Assembly (NCBI GenBank): GCA_905250125.1
Contig: CAJNOL010000323.1
Span: forward strand, 1 to 64,000
Origin: Rotaria sordida
Taxonomy: Eukaryota; Rotifera; Eurotatoria; Philodinida; Philodinidae
Direction of reading: 5' to 3'
DNA length: 64,000 bases
Of the stretch, positions 25,849-39,740 are shown one piece after another. How positions within the stretch are numbered: position 1 is the first letter of the stretch; each line of letters starts with the position of its first letter. The notes under the pieces are model-generated. The model saw only the letters and a list, made by a program, of their open reading frames with translations. It did no database searches and had not been told where the DNA came from. The translations under genes were made by a program, and so were the position numbers.

Positions 25849-27229
25849 TTATTTAAGTTTTGGTGCGCCAGCAACAATACCACTTTCAATACCACATTCA
25901 TTTTTGCCACGAAGCATTTTGAAGAATCCTTTATCTCCCCAATCTTCATTCCATGCTAAATGAAATAAATTTCATAATGATTATTTTACATACTCAAAAA
26001 AAAAAAAACTTACAATTAGCAATAAGCCAGTATGGTGTTGAATTTTCTACACCCCAACCAAGAATCTTGACAGCTGTAAAATAAAAAGAAAATCATTGAT
26101 TAAATCACGAATCAAAAAATACTAAAACAAATACAAACCATGTCCACCAAGAACTGAACCAGATGTGTGTTTGTAAACACCTGATTTATATGTAAGAAAA
26201 TCAGCATAGACAGTAAAAGCAGCTTCAACTGGTCCATTTTTGAAGAGTTCAGTTTGAATTTGTTTTGGATCTGAACGAACTGAATAAACACTATCACCAT
26301 AATGTTTGTCTTTAGCATATGGAGTTGTATAACCATCAATACATTTCGTTTTACAAGGTGGTGTTGGTTCTTCACCTTGACACTATATTTCATATGAAAA
26401 TAGACAAATTAGTCAAATAATAGTTTATTACAACTTACTGGTGGTAAACTTCCATTGACACTAAAAAACAAAAAACAAAACTTAAATGAGAAAAACTAAC
26501 ATTGTCTAAGTAACATACTGGTGATCACATGCTTTAATTGTGTATGGTTCACAACCTTCTTTTGAATCGTAATTACCACCGGTAACTAAACCGTCACTTT
26601 TGTAATATGACCAAGCAGATTGTGGAAAACCGCCATCACATCCGAAACCACATTCATCACAACATGCTGAATAGAAGAAAAATATAAATATGAAAAAATA
26701 AATATAAATATAAAGAAAAATACATACAAAGAAGATCTTCAGCTGAAATGTGAGCACTTTGAGCTCCACTTGAAGCAATACAAACACGATCAGACATAGC
26801 TTCAACAGCACCAAAAGCCCAACAACTTCCACAACTAAAAAACAACATATTTGAAAAGATTTATTTTTTGAAATTTATATTTTAAGAAAATATCAAAACC
26901 AACCTTCCTTGATCACGAACTTCTTTAATTGTTGCACAATTTGGCCATTGATCACGAGCATCAAAATTATCTGGTAAATCTTTTGGTAATTCATGTTCAA
27001 TTGGTGTAAGATATTTATGTTGTTCGAAATATTCTGGACGAACACCCATTAATCGTTTAACAGATTCTAATGACCATGACATAAATTTTGATGGTGCTGC
27101 TTCCCATGTTGATTGTGCTGCGTTAATTCTTTTAATAAAATTCTCTGTAAGAAATGGTTTTCGTTTAACAATACGACCATTTACGACGGCTAAAGCCAAA
27201 CAAACGACGAAACAAAGACGAAGAAACAT
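25849..27229 (-). CDS. CTSB: Cathepsin B (papain-family C1A cysteine protease)
   Basis: Seven exons (26904-27229, 26728-26834, 26519-26666, 26439-26460, 26139-26382, 26014-26073, 25849-25955) encode 337 aa, close to the 339 of human preprocathepsin B. Residues 1-18 are a signal peptide. A propeptide follows ([22 protein letters not shown]), then the mature enzyme from about [14 protein letters not shown]. The catalytic triad is complete: Cys113 in [10 protein letters not shown], His282 in [11 protein letters not shown], Asn302 in ANSWNEDWG. The occluding loop keeps both histidines (His193-His194, in ACDHHVNGSLPP), so dipeptidyl-carboxypeptidase activity is expected in addition to endopeptidase activity in lysosomes or the gut. 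Exon 4 is a 22-nt microexon lying inside that loop. The other introns are 45-70 nt. A TATA box lies about 60 bp before the ATG, and there is no splice acceptor beside the start, unlike several neighbours. Confidence 0.97.
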
Positions 27230-27287
27230 AATATATTGCTCTTAACTCGATATGTTGTTGACAACAAGTAAAATTTAAGACTAAATA

Positions 27288-27298
27288 GCCTTTATATA
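27288..27298 (-). promoter_or_regulatory. Probable TATA box of the cathepsin B gene
   Basis: On the minus strand the sequence reads TATATAAAGGC about 60-70 bp before the cathepsin B ATG, within a longer TATATACATATATATAAAGG tract. The spacing leaves room for a short 5' leader of about 30-40 nt. Inferred from sequence alone; AT-rich background makes chance matches common. Confidence 0.5.
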
Positions 27299-28703
27299 TA
27301 TGTATATACGAGAGATAAGAGTGAAATAAATTTTTTTTTTTGCCATGTATTGCTCACTCATAATGATGATAAGTTATTTCTTATCATTTTTTTTCGGAGA
27401 TATTGTGTTGTTGCAAGGATTCGTCTCTTATCTTTGTGCAAAACATGAGATGGTTATTTCAAGGGCAAAGGCAAAAGAAACTGGGGTTTTGTGACGTTTT
27501 TGCCGATAAAATAAAAAAAATTAGCCTATATGACATCAAAATTTTGAGAGCTTTCCAAAAGTTCGACAATATCAAATGTTTGTTTTTTTTTTTTTGTCGT
27601 TCAAAATTTATTCATAGACAATAATTTACACATAATTGAAGGTCATATTGTCTTTTTTTTTCTTCAATATACAAATTCAACTTAGAAATCATATTCAATT
27701 ATCTATTTTTTTAATAATAATTAAATGAATAAACACATGAACAGTTCGAAAAAAAAAGAAAAGAAAAATGAGATAGAATAATTTCTTTCTAACTTGAAGG
27801 CCATCATTATCGTGGTTATACACACGTTTGATGATTCAGTCAGAGGACGTTTTCATTCAATGCTAACAATTATATGAATATATTGCGTTGTCGTTATACA
27901 CACAACAACGATTATTTTTGCTCTCATCACACGACTCATCATTAAACATGTACGTCTCCTATGCCATATTTGATCAATGTGTATGATATGAATCAGTTCG
28001 AGAACCAAATGATATATACACATTTGTATACACAGTAAATGATAGGTCTCATATACATTATCGGCTATAAATATACACCTACAGTTCTTGTTTCGAATTT
28101 TCATACAAAAAAACATCATTAGTTTATATTTTAATGATGATCATCATTATTGAAAGAGTAGATGTAGGCGGAAGAAGGAGAGAAAAAAACCCGTATATAT
28201 CGTCTTGAGTAAACTATATTATTGCTTCTATTTTTTCCATTAGCTGTAGGCATGAGAAATACTAACAAAACAAAGCAAGACGATGTTCATCCAATTGTAG
28301 ACCTAATCCACCAATAATGAACAATTCATGGTCTAACAGCTGAGTATTATACTATTCGAAAGAGAAAAAATATATTAAGACATTATAGACATATAAGAGG
28401 TCAACGGATATTATATTCGATCTCTATTTATTCTTTCTCTTTCTCTTTATGCATGTCTTATTTCATTCAATCTCTGTCATGAAATAAAGATATCAAATTT
28501 TTTTTTCTTCATTCATCTCATTTTCTTTTATGTATTATACAAATTCTTCTTAGTTTCTATCTCTTTTGCTCAATGAATAATAACAGATTAACATATTTTA
28601 ATATTAAACTCCATTTGATATCTCATTTTACTCTTCTCTATTGTTTCAATATATGTATACATATATTGCCCTCATAGCATTTGTTATATATTTAGAAACA
28701 AAA
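27299..28703. other. Intergenic region between two divergent genes
   Basis: Separates cathepsin B (-) from the LIM gene (+) and so probably holds both promoters. AT-rich with poly-T tracts. A hydrophobic frame upstream of the LIM ATG at about 28641-28703 is more likely 5' leader than protein, because the AAACAAAAATGAC context at 28704 is a better start. Confidence 0.45.
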
Positions 28704-29810
28704 ATGACAACATTATTTGAAAATTCGATCAATCAAAATACGAGATGTTTTGCTTGTGGATCACTTGTCTATGCTGTTGAAAAGAAAATGACAACACATC
28801 ATGTAAATCTTACATTTTCTTTAATTAAAAAGAAAAAAAACTAATTTTTATGTTTTGAAAAATTTCTTCTAGATTTATCATAATCGATGTTTTCGTTGTC
28901 GTATTTGTAAACGAAATTTGACAGGATATTCACTTAATGAAGAAGGTGATGATATTTATTGTGGAAGTAAGTTTAGTAATATTTCGATAAACACAATTAT
29001 ATAATAATAATTGTTTTTTTTTGTCTAATTAGATTGTTATAGAAAAAAACAACGAGGTGATTGTGATAGTTTAGAATTTCATCGAGCAGCAGCTGAAAAA
29101 GCTCAATATGTTCATAATCGTCATCATGCAAATCAACAAAATCCATCAAGTAATCTACGACAATCAAGTCTTCGTGATGTATCACGACATCCATCATTAA
29201 CATTACGTCAACTTGAACGACGATTTCTATCTCATAAACAACCAAACGGTACTAATAATAAGGTTTGACGAATTTCTCAAAAACAACAAAAAAAAAATTT
29301 TATTTATGAACTTATTTTTTATAGTCAACAAACGAAACTAATGAAAAATCTCTTACAAATTCTCATCCTTTAACAATTAATACCAATTTTTCAACTCCAA
29401 TTAATTTAACATATTTTCGACGTGATTCATCATTATCAAAAGATGAACCAACTCCACATTTTTCATCTCTTTTTTCACCTATGTCAAGTCGTCGTACAGA
29501 AACAACGATTACACCTCGTATAACACAAAAAACTAACGATATCGATATTAATGATGAACAACCTAAATCAATAACATCACCAACGGGTAACACAACCTGT
29601 GGTATTGAATTTCGATTAAATAAAAGTAATATCGATTTAACTAATGTTACATCATCACGAAGTCGTCAAAAAAGTATTATTGTACCAGATCTTAATCAAA
29701 ATAACGAACAAAACGATGGCAAATTTCATTTTCCAGATTTTAATATTAAAGCAATACATCGTCGAAGTAGCAGCGCTCATCATCTAATACATCCATCACG
29801 AGTTGATTAA
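28704..29810 (+). CDS. Single LIM-domain protein
   Basis: Four exons (28704-28802, 28873-28966, 29033-29262, 29325-29810) encode 302 aa. One LIM zinc-binding domain lies at about residues 13-68: CFAC, then HNRCFRC and CRIC, then CGNC, giving the eight zinc ligands of two fingers. The pattern continues across the exon 1-2 and 2-3 junctions, which supports the splicing. The rest (about 70-302) is Ser/Thr/Asn/Arg-rich, without predicted fold, with several RRxS and SRR sites that could be phosphorylated. LIM domains mediate protein contacts, often at actin structures or in transcription complexes; the partner cannot be told here. It resembles small LIM/CRP-like or MICAL-like proteins only in the LIM domain. 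The start at 28704 was preferred over an upstream hydrophobic frame; an acceptor-like ATATATTTAG ends 8 nt before it. Confidence 0.82.
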
Positions 29811-31338
29811 ACTTATATCTATAAAACAAATACAAGGATTATATTTATTGATATTCTATGAATATTGGAATTTTCTTTTTGTTCTTTGCATTTGGCAACA
29901 GTAAAACAGTAAAGTTCTAAAGAAAATACATGAATTGTATATCCAGTATTAGAATTATAGCCTAAAATAAGTAAAAACATTTATCAATACTAGTTTAGTA
30001 TACAGAATAATGACTAATAAAAATGCATAGAAGTGTAAATTTTGAAGTTCTTTGTTTTCATCTTTGTACGAGTTAAAAATGTGTTATTTTAGGCAGATAT
30101 ATTGAAAGCTAATCGAATATGACTGTAAATAATTACTTCTAAATACAACTGAAATATATTTTTTTCAATTAGTATCAAAGATTTCCCAAGAGAATATCAA
30201 CATAGTATTATAAATTTCGTAGAAAACTTCGTCTCAACATGTTCTGTTTCATGTAACTATTGTGTATTGTTTTTTCTAAATCAATATTGACCAAAAAGGT
30301 AATCATGTACTTAATAAAATTTATTGCAATGGATAGTAACTTGTAGCGTTTCTTCAATTCATGGTATTTTATTACAAATATCAACCGATAAGAAAGGTAT
30401 AATTATTTAACAATTGTAGTCTGTTAATGAACGACATCTGTCAATAGGTAAACAACCAATTGAGAAAACTTTCTAAGAAGTCTAGCTGATAGAATTTGAT
30501 TTGATCTTTATCAACCTACAGATACTATAATCGACACGTTTTGTTTATTTGTTTGCTTTATAGTCTGTTTTTCATTTAATCGTTTTTTTAATTGTCAAAT
30601 GGACTTTATCATTGCTTATAATGACTAAGATCAAGAAAAAAGAAAAGAATAAAATCGACAACATCCACATCATCAAGATCGAATGAATCAGAAACAATAC
30701 AGATTAAATAGATGAAATATTAAATTTGCATAACAAAAAAAAATTATTTATATGATACAAAACCATTCTTATCATGTCATCAAAATTTGAATGATGAACG
30801 ATGATGTATATGGATTGATGATATACTAATATTGACACTTTCAATGAAACGATTGCTGTTTCATATAGAGCTATTCAATGTCAAGTATTGTTTTAGAAAA
30901 CATATCATATTGAAACTATAAACAAATATTATGACCTATTCTAAAATTGATTACTTTCGTTAAATATGAAAACGAATCTATATCTCATTCGTCCAGTGAT
31001 TAATGACAATTTCAATCGAATTAATGAAATACAATTTGGTCTTGTATATTAGCTGTAGGTAAATAATTGCAATAAATAAAAAATTATTTATTCGTGTAAT
31101 TTTTTTTTTCCAGACAGCATTTATTTCAAACTTTGTCATTAAAAGGGAAATAATCAACATAAAAGCAACGTATAAGAGAGCAAGAAAGAAATTGTTCTAC
31201 TATAATTTAGATATTAATAGAAGATCTTGTTAAAAATAGTTTATTTTCTTTTACTTTTCAACGATGCGAAAAGTTTTTATTTTTCAGATATCTTTTTTTT
31301 TTTTGTTTTTAAACATACTAACTTTAATAATATAAAGA
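29811..31338. other. Intergenic region, no gene seen
   Basis: The 3' flank of the LIM gene and 5' flank of Rab6, both on the plus strand. AT-rich, no supported gene. Near 31288 a TTTTTCAG acceptor-like site lies about 50 bp before the Rab6 ATG and may mark a 5' leader splice. Confidence 0.45.
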
Positions 31339-32456
<1,118 letters not shown>

Positions 32457-35400
32457 TTAATAAAAAAAAGAAAAATGGCAAAAAAAAATATCTCTCATTG
32501 GTTTCGTCTCATAAATATTGTATTTCTTTTTAACTTATATTCTTCTATAATTAAAGAAAATCATCAAACCAAACTTTCTACAATGCATTCGTGAACTTTT
32601 CTTTTTCTTTTGATTTCGTTTCGTGAAATAAATCTTCTCTCGTTTTTTTTTTCATTATAGGCAAAGAGAAAAATAAGCAAACAACCGAAACATATTGTCT
32701 TCGTTTTTTTTTCTTCTTTCTGTTCTTTTTATCTTCTAATATGTTAAAGAGAAATGTGTTCACATTTTTAATGCTCTATATTATTGTCATTTGTTTAACA
32801 AAAAAAAAAACATTTCTGTGTGTATCTGATTCCAGCGATGTGTTTTTTTTTAACATACATAATTATGATGAATTTGAAATTAAACCATGAGAGTTTGTTA
32901 TTACGTATATTAAAACAATGAATTGATTTGTTGCATTTATTTTCGTACTTCAACAATCAAAATATCAATTGCATAGTAAATATTCAACTAAGATACAATA
33001 GTTTATTTATGAAATGTTTGAAAGATAAAAATCAATTATTCATTGCACAGAAAATATTTTTTAGAAAATAAATCCTTTTAGATTTGTTTAAAATCATTTT
33101 AAAATATATCATTTACAAGAATCTCGTCAAATTCAAGTAGTAACATTATTAAATGTAATTTGAACTCATGAAATACCAATCAACCCAATCCTATATATAA
33201 TAGAACCATTGCTCTACAAGTCAATTTTTATATTAAACTATCTAAATCGTTTGTGTTAGAACAATTATGTATTATTTTCAGTACATTGTAAAGCAAAATA
33301 CTAACCGATGAGTCATAATAAACTAGGCTAAATGTAAATGGAATTTTTCTCGCATTTACTATTTACATAAAAATGCTCATTTATACGCTAAAAGAGAAGG
33401 AGAATGTGAAACTCTACAAAACTGTGTAGTTCACTTAAAAAAAAATTTTTTTGTTCTATGGTGAAGCGAGCAACACAGTGGTGTACTCATAGAAGATCCG
33501 TTCTGTGACGTTTAAAACAAGCAGAATAATGCATAACATCATTAGTGAGAAGTTCACCAGGTTTCTAATTAAATGAAAGCTTCAAGTGAAAAGTTAAGAA
33601 ATGTCGATCGAGTCACCAGTCACTTAGTCTAGTAAAGAATAAAAATTCTGTATTTTTTGGTGCAAAAATAGAGACCTTGTAAGAAATCTTTAACTCAGAA
33701 AGAGCTTCAACTTTTCAAAAATTCTGCTAAAATCATGACGAAGGATACTTACAAGAAAATTTTAATTGTCCAGATAATCTTGCATATTCAAAAGTGAATT
33801 AATAGGAAACTGAAATCTCCATCTACTTATACAAAATCCTTTGCTTAGGTAGGAGATCAACTTTGATGATCAAACATGTTTTTGAAAAGCAGGAGAGCCA
33901 CAATGCATTGTATTTGGAATATGCAGAATACACACACATGTTTAGATTGTAGTGCAAAAGAAAATAGGTCTTATTAAAAATGTGAAGTGAACAATTTTGT
34001 AAAAATTCAAGCGTTCCATCTTTTGACATATACGTAATTGAATATTTTTTATGAATATTAAATAAGAGAAAAAAATGCATTTACATTTAGTTCGAATCGT
34101 TATGATTCATAGGTTATTTTATTTTTTATAGCGTCAGATAACGTACTATTGAAAAGTGAAAATTAGTTCCAAATTTTTGAGTGAATTTTTTTAATCTTAA
34201 ATCATAATTAAAGAATAGATACAAGATTATATATGCATTAAAAACAAGAATGTCACGGTTATACGATTCTGAACGTATTTCATAATAGAAACGAATTTCT
34301 ATCCCAATTATTGAATCTTGTCGTTGAACAAGTAATTATTCTTTTCTAAGTATAGGTTTAAAAACCTAATTAGGATTCCAAATATTCGAACTGAATTGTT
34401 CTCGAACATTGTTGATATCAGTTCGTAGTATTGACATATAGAAATACTTTATACATAAACAACAAAGAAAATGTTTTGATTCCTGAAGAAAGATCTATCG
34501 AAAATTCTAAATGAATCACATTATGGTATTGTACCCTCATAGATCTTCATTAACGCAACCTCTTTTGAAGTCAAAGGTCACTATAGATATGTATGGGCCG
34601 AATTTGTGTTATTTTTCTCTTTTATCTGCTATTTCAAAAAGTATTCTAAAAGTATACATTTCAATCAGATCAATAGCAGAATAAGAACCAATCTGCCAGT
34701 ATTACGGGTACTCCCTTTCTTGAGTGAAAATTTTTGTTTTTTTGTTTTTTTTTTGGTTTTTGTGGCTACTATATAGTCTGAAGTAATATCTACCTACGCA
34801 GTACATTTTGAAATTCAAAAATTTTCTTTAAACGTTAAAAAAATTCGAGAAGAAATCAAATTTTCATAACGCAAATAGCGAAAATTGTACATTATTTCGC
34901 GTTTTACTTAAACCAACTTTTTCATGAAAAAAAAGAACAGCAATACTGCCTGTTTCTCTGATCTAGTACGTCTGATCGTGCTGAAACTTTTGTCAAATAT
35001 ATTATATACTGTTTGGAATGGATATTTTTCTTTTTCAAAAAAGTATTGTTCTATTGATTTTTGATAGCTCTTAGAAGAGAAAGGTCTATTCAAAAATAAA
35101 CATGCGTTTTTAAGGGTAACTTCGATATTTGTTCAAAGAACAAAAAATATATCCATCCCAAATAAGGTCTAGTCCCTGTAAAAAAATGTTCAGTTCAATC
35201 AAACATAGCATCTTGGAGAAATGTGTGCAAAAAATGTGGCCCTTGTGATACGAGTGTCTCATAGAAGACAGTGTTCGGGAACTTTGAGAATCTGTGATAA
35301 CTGTTGCTCTACACGTCAAGAGCTACTAGGCTTAAAAGGGTGTGAGTGTGGGTGTAAGTGTCGCTCAAGAGATGACACATCCATACCTACATCCAGATGA

Positions 35401-36209
35401 TCCAAATGAGCAAAATGCCTTACTATTGGATCCAAAGCTACTGAGAAAAAACGAGTTTTCTTGAAGAATCAAGTTATATTTCATGGAACTTCAAAAGACT
35501 CACATGACTCCAACAGACCCCAAGCGACTCCGTACGAGTGAAGTTCTATGGAGTCTGATATTTCTCCCTTGGACTATTCTCAAATATTTCGTCCCACACG
35601 GGCATACACACTCGTCAAATGTCTTTTAAAAAAGTTCTGAGCACATCTATTGTTTCCATTAATATTACCAAATTTTACATCATTTCATTTTATATTTCAT
35701 AATTTTATTATAACCCAGTTCACAATTTTTTTTACTTATTTTCACAATGAAATAACACATCTCATTCTCTCTATGAGTGTAAACTGTTTCTAATTTTATT
35801 TGAATTCCATCACCATCTACTAACAGAGATATTTTTCTTGAACAAGGAGATAACTTTTGAGCACAACTATATGCGTTGAGTGCTCGTGTATCAGAACTCA
35901 ATGTAAATGCATACGACTAAAAACATGATTGACAACTGACATGACTTGGAATTGGTTAAAATTCTTCCTTTATATGAGATTTGTTGGCAGGAAAACCAAA
36001 AATTTGCCAAAAAACCGAAGATAACTTATTTTTTGTGTTTTTAATAACTTTATAATTCGATGGATCTATTTCTAATAACTAGCAATTTGTTCTACTGTAA
36101 ATCTATGAACAGCTCATGGAGAATCAACAATAAAATATGAGGAAAAAGTGAGGATAGAAGAGGACAAAACAGTGGCCAAGCTTATTGAATCAAGTTGATC
36201 AGATTAACA
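32457..36209. other. Intergenic region, mostly empty
   Basis: About 3.7 kb without a solid gene. AT-rich up to 35.3 kb. From 35.32 to 35.65 kb it is GC-richer, with GGGTGTGAGTGTGGGTGTAA at about 35339 and CGTCCCACACG at about 35590; the latter word recurs near 37790, flanking the transposon-like stretch between. A possible orphan exon at 35680-35916 (-) is listed separately. Confidence 0.45.
35680..35916 (-). CDS. Orphan exon-like open frame
   Basis: A stop-free frame of about 78 codons that begins right after a TGTTTTTAG acceptor-like site and ends in a proper stop. It reads protein-like (RALNAYSCAQKLSPC, ISLLVDGDGIQIKLETVY, YFIVKISKKNCELGY), with several Cys. I do not recognise a family. 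No matching upstream exon was found before the transposon-like block at 36.2 kb, so this may be the last exon of a gene cut by that insertion, or a chance frame. Confidence 0.25.
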   Translation of the reverse strand, partial: SYAFTLSSDTRALNAYSCAQKLSPCSRKISLLVDGDGIQIKLETVYTHRENEMCYFIVKISKKNCELGYNKIMKYKMK

Positions 36210-36227
36210 TCCCTACGCAAACATCTT

Positions 36228-37437
36228 CTAACCCAGGTTTTGGCCAAGATACAAGGTACAGAAAAGTGAACAGATCTTGGAATTTTCGGTACAAAATAAT
36301 TGTATTATCTTGTACCAAGATCTGTGGCTATATCTTGGGTTCAGATTTTTAAGATCTTGGTAACAGGTATTTAAGACCTTTAATCTAATATCTTGTCTTT
36401 TACGATAATTTCTACTGATCCTGTTTGTAGATACTTATATCTGGTGTAAGAGTAATCAAGATTTTTAATATCTTAACTTTATATCTTGTGCTCTTATTTT
36501 TATTTAATACACAAAAACATTATCTATACGTTTACAAAACATCTAATTTTGATTAAAAGATATTGTAACAATAAAAAAAAATACTACAAAAACCTATTTA
36601 ATTCACATGAATAAGGTTACAAATTCAACAAATATCTAATTTACATTAACTAATTGAAAGGATGAAAGTTTTTAGTTGAAAAGAAAAATTAATACAAAAA
36701 AAGTTAACTAATTAACAAAAATTGAATTTAATTAGAAATACAGTTTATTTGATTGAAATGATCGACAGGAAGAGAATTATAATTATAAATCATCTAAAAA
36801 GTAGAACAGTAATCCTGCTTTAAAATCAAAATCTTTCTAGACTAGTCTAGGACTAACACTTTAGAGAAAAATATAAAACGAAAACGTCATTTCATTTCAA
36901 GATTCCGTCAACACCGAAATCTAAATATTCTTTTGTCTATCATTTTTCATCAAAATTTTTATCTTTAAAAACAAAACGCTTATACAGCTCCTATATTTTC
37001 AAAACCTCGTATTCGATCGCGAGTCTTCTTCTCAGAAAAATGATAATATTTTTCATGAAGATACATTACACTAGTTGAAAAAAAGTTTAATCATACTTGA
37101 TACAGTTTAGCTTACTTCGTTTTTCTTTGTTATTTGAATCTTTAATCGTATTGGATAACAGATGCCTTCACTGTTGAGAACTTCTTTCACAGCTGTTATA
37201 TTTAAAAATCATTTGAGAATGTTTCCTACAAATAAATCAATGATATCGCTATTGTTTTAGTCAAGATCTAGGGCAAAGATATTCAGAGTTGTTATTTTTT
37301 TTGTGATCTTGACATCATAAAATTCTAGAATAGATCTTATCAGAATCTTGGGTACAAATCAATCTGATACAATGCACAAATATAACAACAAATTATCTTT
37401 TAAACATCTTGACAAGATCTTGCTTATAGCATGTTTC
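36228..37437. mobile_element. Non-autonomous DNA transposon with subterminal CAAGATCTTG motifs
   Basis: Both ends of this 1.2 kb stretch are crowded with variants of the palindrome CAAGATCTTG. The left 280 bp has about ten AAGATCTTG, ATCTTG or CAAGAT words; the right 180 bp has about eight. The 750 bp between has few. Clusters of short subterminal motifs in both orientations are typical of hAT and CACTA elements, where they bind transposase. There is no transposase frame. The exact ends and target-site duplication are not defined. Confidence 0.45.
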
Positions 37438-37450
37438 ACTAGCAATTGAA

Positions 37451-38402
37451 CAACAGACGACAAATTATCCGGGGATTACTATCCATTGTAAGTAAAAGCA
37501 GAATTAAATCATTTGTTACTAATGCAATAGATCGAGCTGCGTTGTTACTTTATATGCTGATTCATCGTTATTTGTTATATTGAATCCCAATGTTTACAAT
37601 GCTTAATCACTTACAGAATAGGATAAAAAATTATCTCTCACTTCTTTCACTCAAATAGGCGAGAAAGACATCTATTTCGAAACAATTGTATTGTTCTTAA
37701 TAAAAAATTTCTGTAAAAGAATTTTGTCTCATGAAATCCCATGGGATGAAATATTTTCAAAACCTTACCTGGAATGGAATGGGATTGTCTCGTCCCACAC
37801 GAAGCCCTGATGTATTATGTTTTGTTTAATTCTATCTAATATTCCCATTAAAATTATGATAAAAGATAAATAAAACATCTATTAAATTTGGTATGAAAAA
37901 AAAAAGTTGCACCTATTATTATTTTAAACAAGTATAACGAGTCAGCAGTATACTTGGCAAGTTCTCACGATATAATCAATCAATTAATGAATAATGTCTT
38001 TCTTTATGTTTTTGCGCATTTTCCTTTGCAATCTTGTTGAATCGAATGAATCAAGCAACCAAAACACGTGTGCGTTATTGTCTGCTCTTTTTCCTCTAAT
38101 TGCCTGATATACGTACATACATACTACTATGTGAGGAAAAAGCTGGAGAAATAAAAACGATATTCATTTATTCTATTTATGGTTTTTGTTTTTCTTCTCA
38201 TTGGATAGCGATGCATTCATGCATGTATTTTCGTTCTTGTTTTTCCTTTCTTGCTTGATGTACAAATACTTCGTTGTTACTCCGTTAGCATTTTTGAAAC
38301 GAATGACGCAATAGAAGTCCTAAAACTGGCACATAAACAACACGCACTCCCATAGCGACCGCACAAGAAAGTCTCCACAAACGTAAGAAATAACAATAAA
38401 GT
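37451..38402. other. Intergenic region, no gene seen
   Basis: AT-rich spacer between two transposon-like segments. Contains GGGATTGTCTCGTCCCACAC near 37782, sharing a core word with 35590. No coding signal. Confidence 0.4.
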
Positions 38403-39614
38403 GGTGGACATAATTTTAGGACACTTAATATTTTGTTTTTCTAGCTTAGAAGTTTTACTTAAAAAAATTAAAACATATACTAATCAATGCAGAATTTTAT
38501 GCTCTGCATTTTGAAAAAAAGATTCTTGATCAGCCATTAAACCATAGTTTTGAAATTTGGCTTTCGTTGGTAACAGTGAATAATGATATTTCAGAATGAG
38601 AGGATGCAATCAATCTCAAAATCAAGTGATGCTTAAGAAAGAACGTCAGAAACTGAACAAAATCACGTAAGTTTCATGTAAAAAAGTTCTGTTTAAGAGT
38701 AGATTTTGAAAAATTTTACTTTTTGATAATTTATCGATTTTTGAACTTAAGGTTTTTTCCTATCAAAAACAAAGTTTAAAATTTTTAACTTGTATCATTT
38801 TAATATAGAATTAAATTCTCTATAAGGTAAGATCTTTCGCAGATCTCTACAACATCTAAAAAAATTGGTATGTTCCAAATACTTTTAGTGCACACATGTA
38901 AGTTTTGACAATATACACAAGCAAAATGTACGAACTACCCTCCTCATCATATCTTGCTTATAACTTTTACAATTAGAGTCAAGGGCGTCGATGAGAGTTT
39001 CCTCTGCCAAATGAAATGTCTCCGAGCTTCCTAAGTTCGATCGTTCAAATTGTATGCGCAAAATACGATGAGCAAGTTAGATGTCGCCTTTTGCTTGTGT
39101 ATATTAGCAAAACTTACGTGTGTGCACTGAAAGTGTTTGCGACATATCAACTTTTGCAGATGTCGTAAAGATCTGCGAAAGATCTTACCTTATAGAGAAT
39201 TTAATTCTCTATTAAAATGATACAAGTTAAAAATTTTAAACTTTGTTTTTGATAGGAAAAAACCTTAAGTTCAAAAATCTATAAATTATCAAAAAGTAAA
39301 ATCTGTCAAAATCTATTCTCAAACAGAAATTTTTTCATATGAAACTTACTTGGTTTTGTTCAGTTTCTGACGTTCTTTCTTAAGCATTACTTGATTTTGA
39401 GATTGATTGGATCCACTCATTCTGAAATATCACTATTCACTATTGCCAACAAAAACCAAATTTCAAAACTATGGTTGATGACGGATCAAGAATCTTTTTT
39501 CAAAATGTAGAGCCTAAAATTCTGCATTGATTAGTATATGTTTTAATTTTTTTAGTAAAACTTCTAGGCTAGGAAATACAAAACACTAAAAGTATCTTAC
39601 AATTATGTCCATTG
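38403..39614. mobile_element. Large foldback (palindromic) element A
   Basis: Two arms of about 530 bp (38403-38935 and 39085-39614), close to 88 percent alike by eye, face each other around a ~150 bp centre. The outer ends read TGGACATAATTTTAGGACAC and its inverted partner, a form typical of Tc1/mariner terminal repeats. Each arm contains an exon-like segment: an ATG, about 24 codons including SQNQVMLKKERQKLNK, and a GTAAGT donor (38596-38666 plus; 39350-39420 minus). A single-stranded copy or transcript would form a long hairpin. No transposase is encoded. It is best read as an inverted duplication of one element half, or a foldback transposon. Confidence 0.8.
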
Positions 39615-39740
39615 GAATAAAAATTCTTTTTGTATAACTCAATCAAAACATGATAGATGTGGACGATTTCTTCAGCTAACATAGTCTTCAACATCGTCTT
39701 TTTAAGAGCGAAAGAATCGAGTCTCTACCTTTAAACACTG

